A stretch of DNA of 64,000 nt. Source: Algoriphagus sp. A40. Its GTDB lineage: Bacteria > Bacteroidota > Bacteroidia > Cytophagales > Cyclobacteriaceae. The notes beneath the pieces are model-generated. The model did not search any database. It was not told where the DNA came from and saw nothing but the letters and a program-made list of their open reading frames with translations. Below are positions 16,092-23,800 of this stretch, piece by piece (positions within the stretch are counted from its first letter, which is position 1; every line of letters begins with the position of its first letter). The stretch lies in contig NZ_MUNY01000078.1 in NCBI RefSeq assembly GCF_002002735.1, forward strand, positions 248,001 through 312,000, written 5' to 3'. Both the position numbers and the translations under genes were made by a program.

Positions 16092-17275
16092 TGAAGAAGC
16101 TGATTCTGATACTACTAGGCTGTCTGGCCTTCGCCTGTGAAAATATCATTCCCGAGCCACCGGCAGTGGATGAAATTCTAGACGGCCCAATTGATGGGCT
16201 AAACTCAAGCGAGCAAGCCCGATTTCTGGCCGGGGATTTTGCCTTCAATGATGAGGTATTTTCCTCCGGAACAGGTCTGGGGCCTACATTTGTGGCTACT
16301 TCCTGTGGTAGTTGCCATGCTGGTGATGGAAAAGGCCATCCGTTTACTACACTGACACGCTTTGGTCAGACGGCTCCAAATACGCCTCCCAACCTGCTTA
16401 TCGGAGGTCCTCAACTCCAAAATAGAGCTATACCAGGATACACACCGGAAATACTTCCGGAAGGAACACCATTTATGAAGCTAACCCCACCTGCCGTCAC
16501 GGGCTTGGGTTTGCTGTCAGCCCTTACAGATGAGCAGATCCTGACTAATGCAGACCCTTATGATCTTGATGGAGACGGAATTTCCGGGGTGCCCAACTAT
16601 GTAAATCCTCCCGCTTATTTTGTTCCTAAGTGGTTTCATCAAGATGCAAATGGGCGCTATATGGGGCGCTTTGGCAAAAAGGCAGCTACCATCGATCTGC
16701 TCCAGCAGACCGTATCAGCGTACAACCAGGACATGGGCATCACTTCTACATTTGAACCAGTTGACCCTTTTTCAGGATTGGAAGTGGATCAGGAAGTGAG
16801 CGACCAGACCGTCAGGGATGTGGTTTTTTACCTCCGTACACTAAAAGCACCTATCCAGCGCTCACAAAATGACCAACAAATAATTCAGGGTAAGACTTTG
16901 TTTTCCCAAATCCAATGTGGGGATTGCCACACCCCAGAATGGACCACCCCAACCTCTGATATTGTAGCTTTGTCCAATAAAACCTTTTTTCCCTATACAG
17001 ACCTGTTGTTGCATGATATGGGGCCGGGATTGGATGACGGTGTAACCGAAGGCTCTGCTGAAACTTTCGAATGGCGGACACCTCCCCTTTGGGGTTTGGG
17101 TCTTTCTCCAAATTCCCAAGGAGGCAGCTACTTTCTCATGCACGATGGCCGGGCCAGCAGCATTGAGGAGGCAATTTTACTGCACGGAGGTGAGGCAAAT
17201 TCAAGCCGTGCCAAGTTTGAGTCGCTCTCTGCCGATGATAAAGCTGCTTTGATCCGTTTTCTTGAATCCTTATAA
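16091..17275 (+). CDS. Di-heme oxidoreductase (DHOR/DUF1111 family), lipoprotein
   Basis: The 394-residue protein starts with GTG; the overlapping ATG leads straight to a stop. The signal peptide KKLILILLGCLAFAC ends in a lipobox (Cys16), so it should be a lipid-anchored periplasmic or outer-membrane protein. Two c-type heme sites are visible: CGSCH at 72-76 and CGDCH at 276-280. NADPYDLDGDGISG near 153-166 looks like a calcium-binding loop, and MGRFGKKA and MHDGRASSIEEAI are family signatures. DHOR proteins are related to di-heme peroxidases, but their substrates are mostly unknown. It is followed at 12 bases by a Rieske protein and then a porin, which suggests an envelope redox chain. Confidence 0.87.
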   Translation: MKKLILILLGCLAFACENIIPEPPAVDEILDGPIDGLNSSEQARFLAGDFAFNDEVFSSGTGLGPTFVATSCGSCHAGDGKGHPFTTLTRFGQTAPNTPPNLLIGGPQLQNRAIPGYTPEILPEGTPFMKLTPPAVTGLGLLSALTDEQILTNADPYDLDGDGISGVPNYVNPPAYFVPKWFHQDANGRYMGRFGKKAATIDLLQQTVSAYNQDMGITSTFEPVDPFSGLEVDQEVSDQTVRDVVFYLRTLKAPIQRSQNDQQIIQGKTLFSQIQCGDCHTPEWTTPTSDIVALSNKTFFPYTDLLLHDMGPGLDDGVTEGSAETFEWRTPPLWGLGLSPNSQGGSYFLMHDGRASSIEEAILLHGGEANSSRAKFESLSADDKAALIRFLESL

Positions 17276-17287
17276 CCTTCCAAATCC

Positions 17288-17728
17288 ATGAATAGAAATG
17301 AGTTTATCAAAACCTGTGGATGGGGGTGCTTTGGCATCATGGCGGGAATTTCCGGTTTATCCTCGTGTGCCGGTACCAAGTATTTTCAGGCTAGCCTTGA
17401 GGGAGATTATATGGTAGTTCCGCTGGATGCTTTCGTGAATTCGAAGGATGATCAATCCAGCTTCCGGCCAAGTGTGATAGCGCATCACGAATCACTTCAA
17501 TACCCGATTGCGGTTTTCCGGCTGTCTGAGACTGCCTACCAAGCATTATGGATGAGGTGTACCCATCAAGGCACAGAACTTCAGGTGTTTGGCGACCGGC
17601 TCCAATGTCCTGCCCATGGTAGTGAATTCACTAATACCGGTATGGTGCAAAATGGCCCGGCAGACGACCCCTTGCGAACCTTTCCGGTTCAAATTGAAGC
17701 AAACATCTTAAAGATCGACTTGAAATGA
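17288..17728 (+). CDS. Rieske [2Fe-2S] protein, exported
   Basis: The 146-residue protein has an export signal resembling a Tat or lipoprotein type (NRNEFIKTCGWGCFGIMAGISGLSSC). The Rieske cluster motifs are complete: CTH at 91-93 in CTHQG, and CPAH at 107-110 in CPAHGSEF. It should carry electrons in the periplasm, probably to or from the di-heme protein encoded upstream. No large molybdopterin subunit is nearby, so it is not an arsenite-oxidase small subunit. Its stop overlaps the porin start by four bases (ATGA). Confidence 0.9.
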   Translation: MNRNEFIKTCGWGCFGIMAGISGLSSCAGTKYFQASLEGDYMVVPLDAFVNSKDDQSSFRPSVIAHHESLQYPIAVFRLSETAYQALWMRCTHQGTELQVFGDRLQCPAHGSEFTNTGMVQNGPADDPLRTFPVQIEANILKIDLK

Positions 17729-18951
17729 AAAAATATTTATTCCTTCCTGTCTTCTTGTTTGCCATGGTTGCAAATGCCCAGATCGACAGTACCCTGTTAA
17801 AAAGAATACCGGTCGATACTTCAGGTACCCAAACCATGAACATGGATGCAGTATACAATCGTCCTTTTCTTCAATTAGGAAATTTACCGGCTTCCATTGG
17901 CGGGTACGTTGAGGCCGATTATCAATACATGGGCCAAGATGGAATCACTGAGGGCCACAGTTTTCGTATCCCCCGCTTTACTCTTTTTGTGGCCTCTTCG
18001 ATTCACAGGAAAATCAAGTTTCTCTCTGAGATTGAGTTGGAGGAAGGCGGAAAACAAATATCCATCGAATTTGCTGCATTGGATTTAATTTTCCATCCTC
18101 TAATTAACCTCCGAGGTGGAGTAGTAATGAATCCCATCGGTGCGTTCAACCAAAATCATGATGGTCCAAAATGGGAATTTGTGGATCGGCCAATTGCCAT
18201 GACTGAAATGCTTCCAGCCACCTGGAGCAATGTTGGTTTTGGTCTATATGGCAAGTATTATTCAAAGGCCTGGGCTTTTGGGTATGAAGCCTACCTGACC
18301 AATGGCTTCGACGACAGCATCATCAGTAATAATCAAAACAAAACTTTCCTTCCGGCAGCAAAAGAAAATGCCCTGCGCTTTGAAGAAAGCAGCAATGGGC
18401 AACCCCTGTTCACGGGCAAAATAGCAGTCAGAAACAACAAGGTGGGAGAATTAGGACTTTCCTACATGGGCGAGATTTATAACCGATTTGAGACAGATGG
18501 TCTCGTTCTGGATGCCAAAAGACGCCTGGATGTATTAGCCGTGGATTTCAACACTACCATTTCGGCTACAAAAACCTATTTGGTTGGCGAATGGGCCTGG
18601 GTAATGGTTGATGTACCTGAGACTTATAGTCAGCAATTTGGTGAACGGCAAAAGGGAGGGTTCGTAGACATTGTACAACCTATCCTGAGAGGAAAACTGG
18701 CTGGTTTTGATAAAGCAGTATTCAGTCTGGCCTGCCGACTGGAATATGTTGACTGGAACGTGGGAAGTTTCGAGGAAACCGGAGGAAATATTTCTGATGA
18801 TTTGTGGGCAGTAGTTCCGGCAATCAGTTTCAGACCGGTATCACAAACCGTCATCCGACTTAACTACCGGTACATGCAACAACAGGATATCTTGGGAAAT
18901 CCACCGGCTAAAATCGGGGGAGTGCAATTTGGGTTGTCAAGCTACTTTTAA
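17725..18951 (+). CDS. Outer-membrane porin-like beta-barrel protein
   Basis: The 408-residue protein has a clean signal peptide (KKYLFLPVFLFAMVANAQ). Alternating aromatic/polar strands run through the rest (GGYVEADYQYMG, RIPRFTLFVASSIHRKIKFLSEIELE, RLNYRYMQQQ), and the protein ends in Phe (GLSSYF), as expected for a BAM-assembled barrel. It resembles the phosphate-selective porin O/P group. It is the last gene of the di-heme/Rieske/porin operon, so it may admit the substrate or anchor the complex. Substrate specificity cannot be read from the sequence. Confidence 0.8.
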   Translation: MKKYLFLPVFLFAMVANAQIDSTLLKRIPVDTSGTQTMNMDAVYNRPFLQLGNLPASIGGYVEADYQYMGQDGITEGHSFRIPRFTLFVASSIHRKIKFLSEIELEEGGKQISIEFAALDLIFHPLINLRGGVVMNPIGAFNQNHDGPKWEFVDRPIAMTEMLPATWSNVGFGLYGKYYSKAWAFGYEAYLTNGFDDSIISNNQNKTFLPAAKENALRFEESSNGQPLFTGKIAVRNNKVGELGLSYMGEIYNRFETDGLVLDAKRRLDVLAVDFNTTISATKTYLVGEWAWVMVDVPETYSQQFGERQKGGFVDIVQPILRGKLAGFDKAVFSLACRLEYVDWNVGSFEETGGNISDDLWAVVPAISFRPVSQTVIRLNYRYMQQQDILGNPPAKIGGVQFGLSSYF

Positions 18952-18983
18952 CTGCATTGTATTCCAAAGGGGTAATTTAAGTA

Positions 18984-19001
18984 TTTAAGGCTTTGCTTAA
19001 A
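18984..19001. promoter_or_regulatory. Upstream ArsR-type operator
   Basis: TTTAAG-N6-CTTAAA is a perfect inverted repeat covering the -33 element (TTTG at 18992-18995). It shares the half-site TTAAG/CTTAA with the palindrome at 19024, as expected for two sites of one regulator. Confidence 0.6.
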
Positions 19002-19023
19002 TAAGTTCCACTCCATACCTTTG
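18992..19023 (+). promoter_or_regulatory. Promoter of the arsR-merTP unit
   Basis: The -33 element TTTG (18992-18995), a 20-base spacer and the -7 element TACCTTTG (19016-19023) match the Bacteroidota sigma-ABfr consensus exactly. Inverted repeats overlap the upstream element and immediately follow the -7 element, so repression by the ArsR-family product is likely. Confidence 0.75.
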
Positions 19024-19039
19024 TTAAGCAAATGCTTAA
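19024..19039. promoter_or_regulatory. Downstream ArsR-type operator
   Basis: TTAAGCA-AA-TGCTTAA is a perfect 16-base palindrome immediately after the -7 element, near the expected transcription start. It contains the ATG at 19032, which argues that the true arsR start is 19050. Confidence 0.7.
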
Positions 19040-19049
19040 ATACAAAGTT

Positions 19050-19418
19050 ATGAATACATGCATCCGTGTCTTTGCCGATAGCGACCAGATCAATAGGTGC
19101 AGGGAAGACTTGAAAAGCAAGGGGGAAGGTTTTTTAGAACTGGCAGTTGTACTGAATCTTGCCGGTAATGCGGTTCGCATCAAAATCCTGTACCTCCTGA
19201 ATCAGGAAAATGAACTTTGTCCGTGCGACTTATCAGACATTTTGGGTATGACAGTTCCGGCCGTCTCCCAGCATTTGAAAAAGCTGAAGGATGCAGGAAT
19301 CGTGACTACTAAAAAATCGGGACAAACCATTTTTTATTCAGTAGAAGCGCAAAGTCAGCGAATCATTTCTTCAGTGCTCGATTTGTTTAACCTCCCAAAT
19401 TCAATTACCACGCTATGA
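19050..19418 (+). CDS. ArsR/SmtB-family metal-sensing repressor
   Basis: The protein has 122 residues from the ATG at 19050. The in-frame ATG at 19032 is rejected because it lies in the operator palindrome. The winged helix is clear: LAGNAVRIKILYLLNQEN, CPCDLSDILGMTVPAVSQHLKKLKDAGIV and TKKSGQTIFYSV. The CPC pair (Cys57, Cys59) lies where ArsR-type sensors carry a thiolate metal site in helix 3, and an additional N-terminal Cys (MNTC) could contribute. It probably represses its own gene and merTP and is released by Hg(II) or another soft metal. The stop overlaps merTP by four bases. Confidence 0.88.
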   Translation: MNTCIRVFADSDQINRCREDLKSKGEGFLELAVVLNLAGNAVRIKILYLLNQENELCPCDLSDILGMTVPAVSQHLKKLKDAGIVTTKKSGQTIFYSVEAQSQRIISSVLDLFNLPNSITTL

Positions 19419-20014
19419 AAAAGTCCCTTTTAACCAGCGGCCTTATAGCCGCTTTAGTGAGTTCCCTTTGCTGTATCACCCCGGTGCTTGCTCTAGTGGC
19501 CGGTGCGAGCGGGATCGCGTCCACTTTCTCCTGGCTGGATCCAGCACGGCCTTTTTTTGTAAGTATCACCGTGATTGTGTTGGGATTTGCCTGGTACCAG
19601 AAGCTTAAAGCCAGGAAAGCAGAAGACATCGAATGTGCATGTGAAGATGATGAGAAACCAAGCTTTTGGCAGACAAAAAAGTTCTTATCAATAATCACGG
19701 TTTTTGCAGCCCTGATGTTAACATTTCCGCTCTATGCTCACATTTTCTACCCCAAAGCCGACAAGCAACTGGTCATCGTAGAGAAGTCCGATATACAGAC
19801 CGTAAATTTTGAAATCAAAGGAATGACATGTCAGGGCTGTGCAACTCATGTCGAGCACGAAGTAAATAAGCTCGATGGTATCCTAAGAGTAGCTGCTTCT
19901 TATGAATTGGGCAATGCCGTTGTAGAATTTGACAATACAAAAACAGGTATTCAGGAAATACAACAAGCCATCAACTCAACGGGATATTCCGTGACCAATA
20001 AAACAGAGAAATAA
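19415..20014 (+). CDS. merTP: Mercuric transport fusion protein MerTP
   Basis: The 199-residue protein joins a MerT-like membrane part to a MerP-like domain. Membrane helices lie at about 8-30, 43-62 and 88-110; the first contains the vicinal cysteines C19-C20 (SSLCCITPVLALVAGASG) characteristic of MerT, and a CAC motif follows the second. The C-terminal HMA domain begins VNFEIKGMTCQGCA, with Cys139 and Cys142. In mercury operons this protein moves Hg(II) into the cytoplasm for MerA, but no mercuric reductase is present in the window. Import without reduction would be harmful, so MerA may lie elsewhere or the substrate may differ. Confidence 0.88.
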   Translation: MKKSLLTSGLIAALVSSLCCITPVLALVAGASGIASTFSWLDPARPFFVSITVIVLGFAWYQKLKARKAEDIECACEDDEKPSFWQTKKFLSIITVFAALMLTFPLYAHIFYPKADKQLVIVEKSDIQTVNFEIKGMTCQGCATHVEHEVNKLDGILRVAASYELGNAVVEFDNTKTGIQEIQQAINSTGYSVTNKTEK

Positions 20015-20224
20015 ATGGAAATCATATTAGAATCAACCATCACCTGCCCTAATTGTGGCCATCAGAAGGAAGAAACCATGCCCACTGACGCCTGTCAGTA
20101 TTTCTATGAATGTGAAAACTGCCTCAAGGTGCTAAAACCAAAAGAAGGAGATTGTTGTGTGTATTGCAGTTATGGAACGGTCAAATGTCCGCCAATACAG
20201 GAAAATGCCGGTAGCTGCTGCTAA
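20015..20224 (+). CDS. GDCCVxC family cysteine-rich small protein
   Basis: The 69-residue protein has paired CxxC motifs (CPNCGHQ, CENCLK) and the signature GDCCVYCSYGTVKCPPIQ, ending GSCC. This family is commonly annotated beside merTP in Bacteroidota mercury loci. It is likely a small cytoplasmic metal-thiolate or zinc-ribbon protein, perhaps handling metal released from MerTP; no experimental role is known to me. It follows merTP directly with no gap, so both should be on one transcript. Confidence 0.85.
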   Translation: MEIILESTITCPNCGHQKEETMPTDACQYFYECENCLKVLKPKEGDCCVYCSYGTVKCPPIQENAGSCC

Positions 20225-20281
20225 AATCTTGTTCGATTTGCAATACCCTTGCGTCCTATTATTGTGTTCCTTTGCAGGCAA

Positions 20282-20680
20282 ATGAAATTCATTCTTTCCA
20301 TATCGTTAGGTTTTCTGTTCCTGATGCAGGCATTGGGGCCTACTATGGATGTATGCTGTGAGTTGCCAAAGCTTCCAGTACTTTTTGAACACTACGAGGA
20401 GCAGTCTGAACACGATGGAACTTCATTTCTGGAATTTCTTGATTTCCATTATGGAGACGGTCAAAATGAAGAAGACCACCACCATGATGACGAGCATGAC
20501 AAGAACTTACCCTTCCATGACCAGCATCAGTGTTCCCATGGCTCCATTTTTATTACCCCTTTAATGGAAAAAGTGGAGATACCCACCCAATCCTTTTTCA
20601 CTCTTACTCAGACAGGTTTTTACAGCTTCTCGCTCTGTTCTGAACACCCCGAATCCCCATTCCAGCCGCCCAAGGCCTGA
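20282..20680 (+). CDS. His-rich exported protein upstream of a metal efflux system
   Basis: The protein has 132 residues from the ATG at 20282; upstream in-frame extension to 20249 would need a non-ATG start. It begins with a hydrophobic signal (FILSISLGFLFLMQALG) and contains CCELPKLPVLFEHYEE, FLEFLDFHYGDG, then a His/Asp-rich metal-binding run (DHHHDDEHDK) and FHDQHQCSHGS. From family knowledge, such proteins are found before CusA/CzcA genes in Bacteroidota. It may buffer metal ions in the periplasm. It is separated from the RND gene by a 148-base gap with a large palindrome. Confidence 0.65.
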   Translation: MKFILSISLGFLFLMQALGPTMDVCCELPKLPVLFEHYEEQSEHDGTSFLEFLDFHYGDGQNEEDHHHDDEHDKNLPFHDQHQCSHGSIFITPLMEKVEIPTQSFFTLTQTGFYSFSLCSEHPESPFQPPKA

Positions 20681-20713
20681 TTTTCCGGACATTTAAGTTG
20701 AAGTAGTTATTAT

Positions 20714-20733
20714 TTCCAAGCGGTCGCTTGGAA
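20714..20733. promoter_or_regulatory. 20-base perfect palindrome upstream of the RND gene
   Basis: TTCCAAGCG-GT-CGCTTGGAA is a 9-2-9 inverted repeat with no following T run, which argues against a simple terminator. It lies 96 bases before the CzcA-type gene. It could be an operator for a MerR-like, CopY-like or Fur regulator. A second small hairpin GGGCA-TTTTC-TGCCC follows near 20777. Confidence 0.5.
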
Positions 20734-20828
20734 GTGATCTTGCATTTTCAATTTACTCCCCTAGCTCCAAATTCAAGGGCATTTTCTGCCCTGTCTATCC
20801 AAAAAATCAGATTAATAAATGCTAAAAA

Positions 20829-23800
20829 ATGCTGGATAAAATCATTCAATTTTCAGTCAAAAACAAACTGATCATAGGCCTGCTTACGCTTGGTTTGTTC
20901 ATTTGGGGAGGCTACTCCCTTTCGAGACTTCCCATTGATGCCGTACCGGATATCACAAACAATCAGGTTCAGGTCATCACTACCTCCCCATCTCTGGCAG
21001 CTGAGGAGGTGGAACGTTTAATTACATTCCCCATCGAAATTACCATGGCCACCATCCCGGAGTTGGAGGAGATTCGTTCCTTTTCCCGCTTCGGTTTGTC
21101 TGTGGTGACCATCGTTTTTAAAGAAAATGTGGATGTGTATTGGGCTCGTCAGCAGGTAAGTGAAAGGCTGACCGATGTACAAGCCCAAATCCCTCCGGGA
21201 GTAGGTCAGCCGGGCATGGCTCCCATCACTACCGGGCTGGGAGAAATTTATCAATATGTGGTGGGAACAGAAAAGGGTTACGAAGATCAATACGATGCCC
21301 GTGAACTTCGTACGATACAGGACTGGATTGTCCGAAGGCAATTACTCGGTACTCCGGGGGTTGCTGATGTAAGCAGCTTTGGCGGTTACCTTAAACAATA
21401 TGAAATCGCCATAGACCCGGATAGGCTCAAGGCCATGAACGTTTCCATTGCCGATATTTTCCGGGCATTGGAAGAAAACAACGAGAATACCGGAGGAGCT
21501 TACATTGAAAAAAACCTCAGCGCCTATTTTATCCGAAGTGAAGGCCTGGTGGGCGACTTGGACGACATCAGAAACATGCTTGTCAATAGCAATGAAGATG
21601 GAATTCCAGTCCTCATAAAAGATGTAGCCAAAGTTCAACTAGGTAGTGCTGTTCGGTATGGAGCAACTACTCGTGATGGTGAAGGGGAAGTGGTGAGTGC
21701 AATCGTGATGATGCTGAAAGGGGAAAATTCTGCAGAGGTCGTTGAAAATGTAAAAAAGCGAATCGCAGAGATAAGCAAAACTTTACCTGAAGGAATTACC
21801 ATCGAGCCTTTTCTAGATCGGACGAAATTGATCAATACTGCTATTGGTACAGTGACTACAAACCTAACTGAAGGGGCTTTGATCGTGATTTTCGTCCTTC
21901 TACTTCTCTTGGGAAATCTCCGAGCTGGATTAATTGTAGCCTCTGTTATTCCACTTGCCTTGGTTTTTGCCTTTGGGATGATGAACCTCTTTGGCGTTTC
22001 GGGTAATCTAATGAGTCTTGGGGCTATTGACTTCGGACTCATCGTAGATGGGGCTGTGATCATTGTGGAAGCCACATTGCATCACCTAGGTTTATTAAAG
22101 CTTGGAAGAAAACTAACGCAGAATGAAATGGATGAGGAAGTTTATCAGTCGGCCAGTAAAATCAGAAATTCAGCTGCATTTGGGGAAATCATCATCCTAA
22201 TCGTGTACCTCCCAATCCTGGCTTTAGTTGGTGTGGAAGGTAAAATGTTTGGCCCCATGGCAAAGACGGTCAGCTTTGCAATTCTTGGAGCTTTTATTCT
22301 TTCGCTGACTTATATACCAATGATGTCAGCTCTTTTTCTGAGTAAAAAGACCGAATACAAACCGAATATTTCGGACAAGATCATGGCTTTCTTTCACCGT
22401 TTGTATGATCCGGCCATTCGCTGGACTATGCACAAAAGACCTTTGATACTAAGCCTTGCATTGGGGTTTTTCTTGGTTTCACTTTGGGTATTTTCCAATA
22501 TGGGAGGTGAGTTTATTCCGACTTTGGAGGAAGGGGACTTTGCCGTAGAAACCAGGGTAATTACGGGAAGTTCTTTGCAAAACACGATTCAAGCTACTAC
22601 TCAGGCAGAAAAAATCCTTCTTGAACAATTTCCTGAAGTGAATCAAGTGGTATCAAAAATTGGTGCGGGTGAAATCCCTACCGATCCCATGCCAGTGGAA
22701 GCAGCCGATATGATGGTGATCTTAAAAGACAAAAGTGAATGGGTCTCAGCCACCAACCGGGAAGAGCTGGCCAATAAAATGGCCGAAGCTCTGGAGGTCA
22801 TTCCGGGAGTTACTTTCGGATTTCAGCAACCCATCCAGATGCGCTTTAACGAACTCATGACTGGGGTTCGGCAGGATGTAGCGGTTAAGATATACGGAGA
22901 GGATCTCAATGAGCTTTCGGAATATGCCGAACAGATTGGACGGCTGGCATCCAGTGTGGAAGGAGCTCAGGATTTGTATATAGAAGAGGTAACCGGTGTT
23001 CCGCAAATTGTCATTAATTACAAACGTGATCAATTGGCCAAATACGGTCTGACCATCCGGGATGTAAACCGCTCGGTACAGGCTGCCTTTGCCGGAGCGT
23101 CTGCAGGGCTGGTTTATGAAAACGAAAGACGCTTTGATCTGGTGGTCCGATTGGATAAGACCAATCGGGAAGATGTAGAGTCTGTTCAGAACCTTTACAT
23201 CGCTAGGAAGGATGGACACCAAATACCGCTATATCAGGTGGCCGAAGTGGAAATTCAGGAAGGTCCCTACCAAATCCAGCGAGACGACACCCGCAGACGG
23301 ATCATTGTAGCATTCAATGTACGTAACCGGGATGTCGAAAGCATAGTAACAGAGCTTCAGCAGAAAATTGAAGAGACAGTCGTATTTGCACCCGGCTACA
23401 CCGTTTCTTACGGTGGGCAGTTTGAAAATTTGATAGAAGCTCGAGAAAGACTCTCTTTTGCGGTTCCTTTGGCTTTGCTTCTGATTTTCGTCTTACTTTA
23501 TTTCACTTTTGGCTCATTTAAGCAGGGTATTCTCATTTTTACAGCAATCCCACTTTCTTCCATCGGGGGCATCTTTGCCTTGTGGCTGAGAGATTTGCCT
23601 TTCAGTATTTCTGCCGGGGTTGGGTTCATTGCGTTATTTGGCGTAGCTGTTTTGAATGGGATTGTGCTCATCAGTGAGTTCAATCACCTGAAAAAGGAAG
23701 GCGTCTCAGATATTTTCGAACGGATTTACAAAGGCACGAGTGTGCGTTTGCGACCTGTAATCATGACGGCTGCCGTGGCTTCTTTGGGTTTTCTGCCGAT

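Noticed and set aside
17288-17728. Arsenite oxidase small subunit
   Set aside because: The Rieske motifs fit, but no molybdopterin large subunit is adjacent and the partners are a di-heme protein and a porin.
20249-20281. Upstream extension of the His-rich protein
   Set aside because: It would require a non-ATG start and would spoil the signal peptide that begins at 20282.
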